Positions 13,381 to 25,034 of a stretch of DNA of 64,000 bases are shown piece by piece (the first letter of the stretch is position 1; every line of letters starts with the position of its first letter). The notes under the pieces are model-generated. The model did not search any database. It was not told the origin of the DNA and saw only the letters and a program-made list of their open reading frames with translations. The position numbers and the translations under genes were made by a program. The stretch is from Aplectana chamaeleonis (lineage: Eukaryota; Nematoda; Chromadorea; Rhabditida; Cosmocercidae): positions 1 through 64,000 of the forward strand of contig JAPDOI010001744.1 of the NCBI GenBank assembly GCA_029168955.1, given 5' to 3'.

Positions 13381-16300
13381 GTGAACAGGACCCAACTAAG
13401 AGTGCACATAGCGCCGGGAAAGGTGGGCGGGATAAAACTAGGAGTGCACAGAACGCCGGGAAAGGTGAACAGGACCCAACTAAGAGTGCACATAGCGCCG
13501 GGAAAGGTGGGCGGGATAAAACTAGGAGTGCACAGAACGCCGGGAAAGGTGAACAGGACCCAACTAAGAGTGCATATAGCGCCGGGAAAGGTGGGCGGGA
13601 TAAAACTAGGAGTGCACAGAACGCCGGGAAAGGTGAACAGGACCCAACTAAGAGTGCACATAGCGCCGGGAAAGGTGGGCGGGATAAAACTAGGAGTGCA
13701 CAGAACGCCGGGAAAGGTGAACAGGACCCAACTAAGAGTGCACATAGCGCCGGGAAAGGTGGGCGGGATAAAACTAGGAGTGCACAGAACGCCGGGAAAG
13801 GTGAACAGGACCCAACTAAGAGTGCACATAGCGCCGGGAAAGGTGGGCGGGATAAAACTAGGAGTGCACAGAACGCCGGGAAAGGTGAACAGGACCCAAC
13901 TAAGAGTGCACATAGCGCCGGGAAAGGTGGGCGGGATAAAACTAGGAGTGCACAGAACGCCGGGAAAGGTGAACAGGACCCAACTAAGAGTGCACATAGC
14001 GCCGGGAAAGGTGGGCGGGATAAAACTAGGAGTGCACAGAACGCCGGGAAAGGTGAACAGGACCCAACTAAGAGTGCACATAGCGCCGGGAAAGGTGGGC
14101 GGGATAAAACTAGGAGTGCACAGAACGCCGGGAAAGGTGAACAGGACCCAACTAAGAGTGCACATAGCGCCGGGAAAGGTGGGCGGGATAAAACTAGGAG
14201 TGCACAGAACGCCGGGAAAGGTGAACAGGACCCAACTAAGAGTGCACATAGCGCCGGGAAAGGTGGGCGGGATAAAACTAGGAGTGCACAGAACGCCGGG
14301 AAAGGTGAACAGGACCCAACTAAGAGTGCATATAGCGCCGGGAAAGGTGGGCGGGATAAAACTAGGAGTGCACAGAACGCCGGGAAAGGTGAACAGGACC
14401 CAACTAAGAGTGCACATAGCGCCGGGAAAGGTGGGCGGGATAAAACTAGGAGTGCACAGAACGCCGGGAAAGGTGAACAGGACCCAACTAAGAGTGCATA
14501 TAGCGCCGGGAAAGGTGGGCGGGATAAAACTAGGAGTGCACAGAACGCCGGGAAAGGTGGACAGGACCCAACTAAGAGTGCACATAGCGCCGGGAAAGGT
14601 GGGCGGGATAAAACTAGGAGTGCACAGAACGCCGGGAAAGGTGAACAGGACCCAACTAAGAGTGCACATAGCGCCGGGAAAGGTGGGCGGGATAAAACTA
14701 GGAGTGCACAGAACGCCGGGAAAGGTGAACAGGACCCAACTAAGAGTGCACATAGCGCCGGGAAAGGTGGGCGGGATAAAACTAGGAGTGCACAGAACGC
14801 CGGGAAAGGTGAACAGGACCCAACTAAGAGTGCACATAGCGCCGGGAAAGGTGGGCGGGATAAAACTAGGAGTGCACAGAACGCCGGGAAAGGTGGACAG
14901 GACCCAACTAAGAGTGCACATAGCGCCGGGAAGGGTGGGCGGGATAAAACTAGGAGTGCACAGAACGCCGGGAAAGGTGAACAGGACCCAACTAAGAGTG
15001 CACATAGCGCCGGGAAAGGTGGGCGGGATAAAACTAGGAGTGCACAGAACGCCGGGAAAGGTGGACAGGACCCAACTAAGAGTGCACATAGCGCCGGGAA
15101 AGGTGGGCGGGATAAAACTAGGAGTGCACAGAACGCCGGGAAAGGTGGACAGGACCCAACTGGGAGTGCACAGAACGCCGGGAAAGGTGGACAGGACCCA
15201 ACTAAGAGTGCACATAGCGCCGGGAAAGGTGGGCGGGATAAAACTAGGAGTGCACAGAACGCCGGGAAAGGTGAACAGGACCCAACTAAGAGTGCACATA
15301 GCGCCGGGAAAGGTGGGCGGGATAAAACTAGGAGTGCACAGAACGCCGGGAAAGGTGAACAGGACCCAACTAAGAGTGCACATAGCGCCGGGAAAGGTGG
15401 GCGGGATAAAACTAGGAGTGCACAGAACGCCGGGAAAGGTGAACAGGACCCAACTAAGAGTGCATATAGCGCCGGGAAAGGTGGGCGGGATAAAACTAGG
15501 AGTGCACAGAACGCCGGGAAAGGTGAACAGGACCCAACTAAGAGTGCATATAGCGCCGGGAAAGGTGGGCGGGATAAAACTAGGAGTGCACAGAACGCCG
15601 GGAAAGGTGAACAGGACCCAACTAAGAGTGCACATAGCGCCGGGAAAGGTGGGCGGGATAAAACTAGGAGTGCACAGAACGCCGGGAAAGGTGGACAGGA
15701 CCCAACTAAGAGTGCACATAGCGCCGGGAAAGGTGGGCGGGATAAAACTAGGAGTGCACAGAACGCCGGGAAAGGTGAACAGGACCCAACTAAGAGTGCA
15801 CATAGCGCCGGGAAAGGTGGGCGGGATAAAACTAGGAGTGCACAGAACGCCGGGAAAGGTGAACAGGACCCAACTAAGAGTGCATATAGCGCCGGGAAAG
15901 GTGGGCGGGATCCAGTTAGGAGTGCACAGAACGCCGGGAAAGGTGAACAGGACCCAACTAAGAGTGCACATAGCGCCGGGAAAGGTGGGCGGGATAAAAC
16001 TAGGAGTGCACAGAACGCCGGGAAAGGTGAACAGGACCCAACTAAGAGTGCACATAGCGCCGGGAAAGGTGGGCGGGATAAAACTAGGAGTGCACAGAAC
16101 GCCGGGAAAGGTGAACAGGACCCAACTAAGAGTGCACATAGCGCCGGGAAAGGTGGGCGGGATAAAACTAGGAGTGCACAGAACGCCGGGAAAGGTGGAC
16201 AGGACCCAACTTAGAGTGCACATAGCGCCGGAAAAGGTGGGAGGGATAAAACCAGGAGTGCACAGAACGCCGGGAAAGGTGGACAGGACCCAACTAAGAG

Positions 16301-19300
16301 TGCACATAGCGCCGGGAAAGGTGGGCGGGATAAAACTAGGAGTGCACAGAACGCCGGGAAAGGTGAACAGGACCCAACTAAGAGTGCACATAGCGCCGGG
16401 AAAGGTGGGCGGGATAAAACTAGGAGTGCACAGAACGCCGGGAAAGGTGAACAGGACCCAACTAAGAGTGCACATAGCGCCGGGAAAGGTGGGCGGGATA
16501 AAACTAGGAGTGCACAGAACGCCGGGAAAGGTGAACAGGACCCAACTAAGAGTGCATATAGCGCCGGGAAAGGTGGGCGGGATAAAACTAGGAGTGCACA
16601 GAACGCCGGGAAAGGTGAACAGGACCCAACTAAGAGTGCACATAGCGCCGGGAAAGGTGGGCGGGATAAAACTAGGAGTGCACAGAACGCCGGGAAAGGT
16701 GAACAGGACCCAACTAAGAGTGCATATAGCGCCGGGAAAGGTGGGCGGGATAAAACTAGGAGTGCACAGAACGCCGGGAAAGGTGAACAGGACCCAACTA
16801 AGAGTGCACATAGCGCCGGGAAAGGTGGGCGGGATAAAACTAGGAGTGCACAGAACGCCGGGAAAGGTGAACAGGACCCAACTAAGAGTGCACATAGCGC
16901 CGGGAAAGGTGGGCGGGATAAAACTAGGAGTGCACAGAACGCCGGGAAAGGTGAACAGGACCCAACTAAGAGTGCATATAGCGCCGGGAAAGGTGGGCGG
17001 GATAAAACTAGGAGTGCACAGAACGCCGGGAAAGGTGAACAGGACCCAACTAAGAGTGCATATAGCGCCGGGAAAGGTGGGCGGGATAAAACTAGGAGTG
17101 CACAGAACGCCGGGAAAGGTGAACAGGACCCAACTAAGAGTGCACAGAACGCCGGGAAAGGTGAACAGGACCCAACTAAGAGTGCACATAGCGCCGGGAA
17201 AGGTGGGCGGGATAAAACTAGGAGTGCACAGAACGCCGGGAAAGGTGAACAGGACCCAACTAAGAGTGCACATAGCGCCGGGAAAGGTGGGCGGGATAAA
17301 ACTAGGAGTGCACAGAACGCCGGGAAAGGTGAACAGGACCCAACTAAGAGTGCACATAGCGCCGGGAAAGGTGGGCGGGATAAAACTAGGAGTGCACAGA
17401 ACGCCGGGAAAGGTGAACAGGACCCAACTAAGAGTGCACATAGCGCCGGGAAAGGTGGGCGGGATAAAACTAGGAGTGCACAGAACGCCGGGAAAGGTGG
17501 ACAGGACCCAACTGGGAGTGCACAGAACGCCGGGAAAGGTGGACAGGACCCAACTAAGAGTGCACATAGCGCCGGGAAAGGTGGGCGGGATAAAACTAGG
17601 AGTGCACAGAACGCCGGGAAAGGTGGACAGGACCCAACTAAGAGTGCACATAGCGCCGGGAAAGGTGGGCGGGATAAAACTAGGAGTGCACAGAACGCCG
17701 GGAAAGGTGAACAGGACCCAACTAAGAGTGCACATAGCGCCGGGAAAGGTGGGCGGGATAAAACTAGGAGTGCACAGAACGCCGGGAAAGGTGAACAGGA
17801 CCCAACTAAGAGTGCACATAGCGCCGGGAAAGGTGGGCGGGATAAAACTAGGAGTGCACAGAACGCCGGGAAAGGTGAACAGGACCCAACTAAGAGTGCA
17901 TATAGCGCCGGGAAAGGTGGGCGGGATAAAACTAGGAGTGCACAGAACGCCGGGAAAGGTGGACAGGACCCAACTAAGAGTGCACATAGCGCCGGGAAAG
18001 GTGGGCGGGATAAAACTAGGAGTGCACAGAACGCCGGGAAAGGTGAACAGGACCCAACTAAGAGTGCACATAGCGCCGGGAAAGGTGGGCGGGATAAAAC
18101 TAGGAGTGCACAGAACGCCGGGAAAGGTGGACAGGACCAAACTTAGAGTGCACATAGCGCCGGGAAAGGTGGGAGGGATAAAACTAGGAGTGCACAGAAC
18201 GCCGGGAAAGGTGGACAGGACCCAACTAAGAGTGCACATAGCGCCGGGAAAGGTGGGCGGGATAAAACTAGGAGTGCACAGAACGCCGGGAAAGGTGAAC
18301 AGGACCCAACTAAGAGTGCACATAGCGCCGGGAAAGGTGGGCGGGATAAAACTAGGAGTGCACAGAACGCCGGGAAAGGTGGACAGGACCCAACTAAGAG
18401 TGCACATAGCGCAGGGAAAGGTGGGCGGGATAAAACTAGGAGCGCCCAGAACGCCGGGAAAGGTGAACAGGACCCAACTAAGAGTGCACATAGCGCCGGG
18501 AAAGGTGGGCGGGATAAAACTAGGAGTGCACAGAACGCCGGGAAAGGTGGACAGGACCCAACTAAGAGTGCACATAGCGCCGGGAAAGGTGGGCGGGATA
18601 AAACTAGGAGTGCACAGAACGCCGGGAAAGGTGGACAGGACCCAACTAAGAGTGCACATAGCGCCGGGAAAGGTGGGCGGGATAAAACTAGGAGTGCACA
18701 GAACGCCGGGAAAGGTGGACAGGACCCAACTGGGAGTGCACAGAACGCCGGGAAAGGTGGACAGGACCCAACTAAGAGTGCACATAGCGCCGGGAAAGGT
18801 GGGCGGGATAAAACTAGGAGTGCACAGAACGCCGGGAAAGGTGAACAGGACCCAACTAAGAGTGCACATAGCGCCGGGAAAGGTGGGCGGGATAAAACTA
18901 GGAGTGCACAGAACGCCGGGAAAGGTGGACAGGACCCAACTAAGAGTGCACATAGCGCCGGGAAAGGTGGGCGGGATAAAACTAGGAGTGCACAGAACGC
19001 CGGGAAAGGTGGACAGGACCCAACTAAGAGTGCACAGAACGCCGGGAAAGGTGAACAGGACCCAACTAAGAGTGCATATAGCGCCGGGAAAGGTGGGCGG
19101 GATAAAACTAGGAGTGCACAGAACGCCGGGAAAGGTGAACAGGACCCAACTAAGAGTGCATATAGCGCCGGGAAAGGTGGGCGGGATAAAACTAGGAGTG
19201 CACAGAACGCCGGGAAAGGTGAACAGGACCCAACTAAGAGTGCATATAGCGCCGGGAAAGGTGGGCGGGATCCAGTTAAGAGTGCACAGAACGCTGGGAG

Positions 19301-19317
19301 AGGTGAACAGGACCTAA
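13381..19317. repeat. Satellite sub-domain enriched in GTGAAC variant
   Basis: From about 13.4 kb to the right end most type A monomers read GGTGAACAGG instead of the GGTGGACAGG that dominates the first 9 kb. The span 10-13.3 kb is mixed. In the same domain GTGCATATAG alternates with GTGCACATAG in type B monomers. This is local homogenisation within one array rather than a separate satellite. Confidence 0.8.
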
Positions 19318-20423
19318 CTAAGAGTGCATATAGCGCCGGGAAAGGTGGGCGGGATAAAACTAGGAGTGCACAGAACGCCGGGAAAGGTGAACAGGACCCA
19401 ACTAAGAGTGCACATAGCGCCGGGAAAGGTGGGCGGGATAAAACTAGGAGTGCACAGAACGCCGGGAAAGGTGGACAGGACCCAACTAAGAGTGCACATA
19501 GCGCCGGGAAAGGTGGGCGGGATAAAACTAGGAGTGCACAGAACGCCGGGAAAGGTGGACAGGACCCAACTAAGAGTGCACATAGCGCCGGGAAAGGTGG
19601 GCGGGATAAAACTAGGAGTGCACAGAACGCCGGGAAAGGTGGACAGGACCCAACTAAGAGTGCACATAGCGCCGGGAAAGGTGGGCGGGATAAAACTGGG
19701 AGTGCACAGAACGCCGGGAAAGGTGGACAGGACCGAACTAAGAGTGCACATAGCGCCGGGAAAGGTGGGCGGGATAAAACTAGGAGTGCACAGAACGCCG
19801 GGAGATTTGGATGGGACCACTGATGAGCGGAATAAAAATTTTGAATTTCGTAAATCGGAACTCGGAAACCGAAACAAAATTAAAATTTCGAAAATCGACA
19901 ATCGGAAATCGAAACAAAATTAAAATTTCGGAAATCGGAAAGCGCAATTCCGAAGCCGAAAAACTGCGGAAATCAGAATTCGGAACCGGAAATCGGAACA
20001 AAGTATACTTGCTGCTGGCATTGAAAGATATGTTCGTGACCCTAGGGTTAGAAAGCATAGCCATTATCCATTGATCAATCCCTATATACTTCTCCATCCT
20101 AGACCCTGGACCATTACGAATCGAATTTCTGATCCCATGGGAATCTCATCAGGATTAAAAGTAATTGCGACTAGAGACTAAGAGACTGCCGAGCTTTTTT
20201 TTGATGTTACGTCGAACGACTAACGACTAAAGAAATGAAAGGTTTCAGTATGCAATTCAGAAATTCGTAAGAAAATGAATACTCACTATTATCGCTCCCC
20301 AGTGGAGGGATCACACCAACTTTGACCTATAAATCGGTGGCTGTTGTTCGGGACATGTCGTCCTGATATTTAGTTTCCGTTCACTGCTGAAGGTCGGCAC
20401 GAACTCGGTGGCATGTGTTTCGC

Positions 20424-20850
20424 GTCACCTTTGAGAGTTTTAACCGAGAAATAGCCCACCTGCCCTAGTGAGCTATGTCTCGGTTATTTCGCGGTTACTT
20501 GTCGGATTTGCCCGAAACGGACAAGAAATAGCCGAGAAATAACGAGAAGTACCCAAGAAGCAGCCATCGACGGCTCGCCGAGCCGCCATCTAGGGCAGCC
20601 ATCGGTTGGGCTAGGCCTGCAGAGGCCAAGCTAAGTTCGAGTAGTTAAAACTTGGTTACCTGAACCGATGGAGGTGTCGACATCTGAACCATATCTCTGG
20701 AATGCGTCGTATACTTACCTGGAGAGCATTATTTCTCGGCTATATTGCGGCTAATACGCGGCGAGTATTATTTGGCGGCGATCTCGCGGCTAGTACGCGG
20801 CAAGCAGGCATTCGGCGTCTATTTCTTGGCCAAAACTCTCAGAGGCAGCA
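20424..20850. repeat. Nested inverted-repeat unit inside hAT-like element A
   Basis: TTGAGAGTTTTAACCGAGAA (20431 onward) is matched in inverted form by CTATTTCTTGGCCAAAACTC (20819 onward). The inner part is rich in variants of CTCGGTTATTTCGCGG and CGGCTAATACGCGG. It looks like a small foldback that landed in, or was captured by, the host element. Confidence 0.5.
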
Positions 20851-21344
20851 AGCACGGTTCAGCCGCCAAGCCAATCGGTAACCGTATTCAATCGCCCCGA
20901 CGTAACGGCTACAACGATTCGAAGTGTCTACAGGTCGCCTTCACTGCATCCGGTGAAACGAAGCATAAATTAGGTATGACGTTTTGCGAAGTCCGCATTG
21001 AACTATATAATGTCGAGCACGGCATGCAGGTCACAATCATCATTCAGTTGATCCTACGTTATCTAAAGAGATAATGCTATAACAATCCTAGAACTTTTCG
21101 ATTTTTTTCGATAACGATTCCTTTCTCCAGAAGGGCAGAAAACAAAAACGCAAAACTTTGTCAAGTAGGCTCTCATTGAGGCCGCGAATCATATGCAAAT
21201 CAGTGGTTTGAACCTTGTTCTCGTTTGAAAACGACTATGAATTTTAGTAGTACCTGCAAATTTCATGCCTTCTTTCTTTCTTACACTTGATGGCTATTTT
21301 CGGCCTTCGCAGTGCTCATTGTAAAAGTCTAGATTTTTAACGGA

Positions 21345-21790
21345 TAAGGAAAAAAACGTAAGCTTTGGGCCCCTCTAAGAAGGACAAAGATAAAAGTGCG
21401 ATGAAAGCGGCCAGGAACTGGGTGAGAATCATGTGGACCATCAGATCCACCGAATCAACATGCCATATAACACCGCCGCTCGTTTCACCAAAGGAACAGC
21501 TGCCGATTTTCTGATTACTCTTTATTCCATAAAACTTGATTCCATTCAAGCACTCAGGCAAACCATCGTCCGGAGCGGAATCGGAGAGCGACTCGAGCGA
21601 CTCTGTCTCTCCGCTCCGAGCGAAAATCAGCCATCTACTCTGGCCAGAGCAAAAGTTTCGGAGAGCGAAACTACTTCCGACGTCTGGATTGCTCAAGGTC
21701 TGCAGTGCCCCGGAACACACCGAATAGGCGTAATAAAATTTTTCAGATGTTTTTGAACGGTTTTTTTCTTTGATAATAGAGGGTTTCATG
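21345..21790. repeat. MITE-like block, family also at 44395 and 63340
   Basis: This stretch, with AACGTAAGCTTTGGG near its start and a run through CACCAAAGGAACAGCTGCCG, aligns by eye with 44395-44600 on the same strand and with 63340-63535 on the opposite strand. The 63-kb copy ends in TATCGTGAACACTGCCTT, which ties the family to the AAAGGCAGTGTTCACGATAA end group. Short open frames in it are not shared between copies. Confidence 0.6.
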
Positions 21791-22050
21791 GAAGCTTTCT
21801 TTAACTTCGTGGTTTTGCCTGCTCGGAAACACAGAAGACTAAAATACGGTTTTTATCATGACAACTGCCTTTAGCAAGGCTTAAGAGAAGGTGAAGGGTC
21901 TCAACTCGTCAACTTCTCTCAGTGGATACACATTAGGATTATTTCCGAATTTTGTTCCGATTTCCGCACCCATTTTTCGGAAATCGGAAAGCGGAATTCC
22001 GCGGCCTAAAAAGCCGCGGAAATCGGAAATCGGAATTCCGCTCATCCCTG

Positions 22051-22246
22051 GATGGGACCCAACTGGGAGCGCACATAGCGCCGGGAAAGGTGGACGAGAC
22101 CTGACCCGGAGTGCACACAGCGCCAGAAAAAGAGTGCGGGACCCAACTGGGAATGAACAGAGCGTCGGGGAAAGTGTGTGGGACCCAAATGGAAGTGCGC
22201 AGAGCGCCGAGGAAAGTGTGTGAGACTCAACCAGGAGTGCGCAGGC
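22051..22246. repeat. Decayed edge monomers of the 42-bp satellite
   Basis: Immediately after the hAT-like element the satellite resumes in register: the interrupted monomer completes as GATGGGACCCAACTGGGA. Four further 42-bp monomers follow, each strongly diverged (for example GCGTCGGGGAAAGTGTGTGG). They lack the A/B alternation of the main array. This is the expected picture for the edge of a satellite, out of reach of homogenisation. Confidence 0.9.
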
Positions 22247-22306
22247 CATAAACGGCCCATTATAACCATCCTTTTTCGAAGAAAACCTTCGGGAAAATAA
22301 AATGAA

Positions 22307-22912
22307 ATTCTAAACTGTTTTGCTTCGCTATAAAAGGTTTATGATTTGGCGGAGTGGTATTTGTGAGAAGCTCGTTGAAAGATGTGAAATACTTAGTGCA
22401 TTAGATTTGGCATAGGATTTAACACCGAAGAAACGTTTAAAATATGTTGAAATGATAAACTACTGATTTGGCGGTGCACTTTTTCACTAAACATCGGAAA
22501 TTCAGTGTGGCATTGGAAGGCCAAATCACGCGCTATCTGGAAACAAACGAATGCTCACAGCTAATGTTTGTTTCTGTTATATCGCACCTGCCTGAAAAGA
22601 TTTATTTCAAAAAATTAAAGAGGAAGTAACATCACACAATGAGAATGTGAATCCGGTCAGCACGAATGTATGTACTCAGTAAGACGCGCGTGATATGGCC
22701 TTTCAACTCCACACTTAATTTCCGATGTTTAGTGAAAAAGTGCACCGCCAAATCAGTATTTTATCATTTCAACATATTTTAAACGTTTCTTCGGTGTTAA
22801 ATCCTATGCCAAATCTAAAGCAGTGAGTATTTCACACCTTTTAACGAGCTTCTCAGATATACCACTCTCCCGAATCATAACCCTTTCATAGCGAAGCAAA
22901 ACAGTTTAGAAT
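22307..22912. mobile_element. Foldback element, about 606 bp
   Basis: The ends are ATTCTAAACTGTTTTGCTTC and its reverse complement. The left arm (22307-22535) and right arm (22685-22912) match for about 230 bp, leaving a loop of about 150 bp. The arms contain GATTTGGCGG motifs shared with foldbacks at 26263, 50295 and 52070. No coding capacity is visible. Confidence 0.8.
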
Positions 22913-23077
22913 CAGTAATAGTAGCTTGAGATTGATGAGAGGGTTCACTTTTATGGAAAACAATCAGAAACTGAGCTTTCATGGAACAATTATTAACAAT
23001 CCATCACAACACCAACATCATGAAACGAGGTGCGATTAATAAATAATAATGAAGTATATAGATTGAAAACAGTGCCA
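22913..23077. other. Unassigned spacer
   Basis: AT-rich spacer between the foldback and a possible exon. I see no repeat or signal in it. Confidence 0.4.
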
Positions 23078-23410
23078 ATGACGGACAGACCTGTGGAGTT
23101 CTATTTCAAATTGGAGGTTTGGAGATCAGTATATATAGCCGCGCTGGTAAAAGAGAAGTGGAAGCCGGCTCGGAGCTTCGTAATTCAAAAAAACGCTTGC
23201 AAAAATTGGCCTTTCGAGTTGAGTCTCCAAGGGCAGGTTTGCAACATAGAGATGAGAGTTAGGCTCTGCGATTATCACAGCGATAAGAGGTCGCTTTTTC
23301 GTTGGAACCTCCTTATGACTGGTTATATTTCACAGAGGTCCACCACTTCGCTGCTAAAGATAATCGAATTCGACAGCTCACTAGAGTTATTCCAGAATTT
23401 ATGTACATAG
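23078..23410 (+). CDS. Possible exon or small hypothetical protein
   Basis: An open frame of about 110 codons starts at ATG 23078 and ends in TAG. The frame is also open upstream of the ATG. The composition (Trp, Cys, Lys and Arg spread evenly, no low-complexity runs) is more protein-like than that of neighbouring repeat frames. A possible donor CAG|GTTTGC sits at about 23237. I recognise no family and see no membrane segment. It may be one exon of a larger gene or chance. Confidence 0.25.
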   Translation: MTDRPVEFYFKLEVWRSVYIAALVKEKWKPARSFVIQKNACKNWPFELSLQGQVCNIEMRVRLCDYHSDKRSLFRWNLLMTGYISQRSTTSLLKIIEFDSSLELFQNLCT

Positions 23411-23794
23411 GTAAATGAAAGTGGAATGTATATCACAGCTTTTCCACCCTCCCCTCCACCCATTATGTAATTGCAGTCCCACTAAAGATATGGTGGTAGG
23501 ATAGAGAAGTTTCAAATTTCTTGTTTTCTTATTAGTGCTTTTTCAGCAAAAATATGGCTTTCGCTGAATACCCAAAAACGATTATCATTGTGAAAACTGC
23601 TTCAGGAAGCAATGGTTATGAATAACTGAGCGGTTGGAATGCGAACATGAGATTATGCTTCAAAAGGGCGAAAGACAAGGATGAAATGTACATGGCGGGA
23701 GATTCTCCCAAACAACTTTGTATGACCGACAAACAATGGGCAGGGCAAAGGTTCAAATAGAAGGAGGAATTCAATGAGGATTCTGAGGCAGAGG
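23411..23794. other. No gene recognised
   Basis: AT-rich sequence with a CCCTCCCCTCCACCC tract near 23450. I see no convincing frame, repeat copy or RNA in it. Confidence 0.4.
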
Positions 23795-24062
23795 TTAACA
23801 AAGGGAGAAGTCGGAGCCGCATTCGAACTTCACAATGATCTTCTCCGCGGGGGGCTCAATCGTCGCTTCTTCCAGACCAGAGCCTTCCTTTAAAGTGTAA
23901 TAATTTGCCATTGATAATGTTTCTGAGGAGGAAATAGCATTCTTTTTTGAAAGTCGCACCTGTTGAAGTATTCGCTTTTCCTCGTGCACAGAGTTCGGGG
24001 TATCCGATGCATACTCCTCATCAGAAATTCCAGAATCGGTCACAAACGATGACGGAGAGTGC
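23795..24062 (-). CDS. Possible terminal exon, hypothetical
   Basis: On the minus strand a TTGTTCAG acceptor precedes 24062, and the frame runs 88 codons to TAA at 23795. The product would be acidic and Ser/Glu-rich, with a SDEEY stretch and several Lys-rich patches, like a cytoplasmic tail. The frame also stays open upstream to about 24145, where it enters the foldback beginning at 24150. That foldback may have broken the gene, because no convincing upstream exon is visible. I recognise no family. Confidence 0.3.
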
Positions 24063-24149
24063 CTGAACAATGTTTGGAAACAAAATAGGATGAGGTACTG
24101 TCTACGGCAACGAAAAAAGGCGGAGGTGCGGCTGCGTATTCTCACTAAG

Positions 24150-24970
24150 GAAGCGCCATAACCGACGGCAAATTTGTACTTTTTTTCTGAATTTCAGAAG
24201 AAGAAAACACCGGAAAGGTTGAGAAACTGTAAGTTTTCTCCTCCCGCCACACATTATCAATTCACCTCAAGTCTTGTCCATGCAGGAATAACAAGAAAAA
24301 ACGAAAAATTACAAAAAATGGAATCAACAGAGAAAAATTCATTTTTTTGTTATTCCTGCGTGTGTTCATGGTAAAAACTAAGATACAATACCGCTGCTAT
24401 CTAAGGGAAAAAAAGGGCAACTAAAGCGTGTTTTGACCACAACTCACCTATAAGTGCTCCGTTTTGATTTTCCTAAACGCCGTCAATCATGTGATAATGC
24501 TTACCGAAACTCAGGAGAAACCTTACCTTTTTAGATGGAATTTATTTTCATTTTCTCAATGCTTGAGCTCGCGTACAGTTGTTTTTGACCGAATGACCTC
24601 GTTATCTTGTGATATCATTATTAAATTCATAAGTAACTCCATCTTCAAAGTGATTTCCGTTGGAAAATTCCCAAATTAATCCGCATATTTGGATAGATTG
24701 TAGCACGATGAACATTTTGGTTTTTCCAAAATTAAAAATACAGCACTTTGAGGCGAGTTAAGGTCGGAAGACGCGTAAGTTGCCCACTTTGGCGATTTCG
24801 CCACTTTTTTGCCTTGGATAGCAGCAGTATTGTATATTGATAATAACTGCGTGTGGGAGAAGACTCACCGTTTTTCAACGTTTCTTACGTTTTTTTCTTA
24901 AAAATTCAGGAGAAATAACAACTTTGCCGTCGATTATGGCGCAACCTAAAGTATGCTCAGTGGAGATACG
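24150..24970. mobile_element. Foldback element, about 0.8 kb
   Basis: CAAATTTGCCGTCGGTTATG (reverse strand, near 24155) is matched by CAACTTTGCCGTCGATTATG (near 24920). AATACCGCTGCTATCTAAGG (24388) is matched in inverted form by ATAGCAGCAGTATTG (24818). The arms are 200-300 bp long and imperfect. An inner hairpin uses AGGAATAACAAG (about 24284) and TTGTTATTCC (about 24348). Confidence 0.65.
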
Positions 24971-25034
24971 CACAATTGATGATTGATTGACTCGCTGCAA
25001 TTGTTCGCTGGAGAGCTCTGCATCGAAGGTTTAT

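Larger units (their letters stand above)
1..19817. repeat. Giant 42/84-bp satellite array
   Basis: About 470 tandem copies of a 42-bp monomer occupy the first 19.8 kb without interruption. Two monomer types usually alternate: type A contains GCACAGAACGCCGGGAAAGG followed by TGGACAGGACCCAACT, and type B contains GCACATAGCGCCGGGAAAGG followed by TGGGCGGGATAAAACT. The repeat unit is therefore an 84-bp dimer. A-A pairs, joined through CAACTGGGAGTG, occur sporadically (for example near 375, 1050, 2140, 3190 and 17510) and mark unequal exchange. Divergence is a few percent at most. The array starts at base 1, so its left edge lies outside the window. Long reading frames exist only because 42 is a multiple of three and the monomer lacks stops in several frames. 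I read it as non-coding satellite DNA. Confidence 0.97.
19818..22050. mobile_element. hAT-like element A inserted in satellite
   Basis: The element begins CACTGATGAGCGGAAT and ends ATTCCGCTCATCCCTG, an imperfect terminal inverted repeat of the CAG-CTG hAT type. It is flanked by a perfect 8-bp duplication GATGGGAC (19810-19817 and 22051-22058), as hAT transposases make. Both subterminal regions (19845-20000, 21950-22040) are filled with CGGAAATCGG-type short repeats. The 2.2-kb interior is a patchwork: a CGACTAACGACTAA-bearing stretch at 20200-20230, an inverted-repeat unit at 20424-20850, a MITE-like block at 21345-21790, and a block at 21800-22015 repeated in inverted form at 62866-63090. 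No transposase is visible, so it is non-autonomous. Confidence 0.85.

Noticed and set aside
4..19317. A 6,437-residue protein from the satellite
   Set aside because: The monomer is stop-free in several frames on both strands and its length is a multiple of three. There is no start context, splice site or non-repeat domain at either end.
1..19817. CRISPR array
   Set aside because: Repeats are directly tandem with no unique spacers, and the window is eukaryotic with no cas genes.
19314..19923. Shorter plus and minus frames at the right end of the satellite
   Set aside because: They are the same repeat read after a single C-to-T change at 19313 that creates stops on both strands, running on into the hAT-like element.
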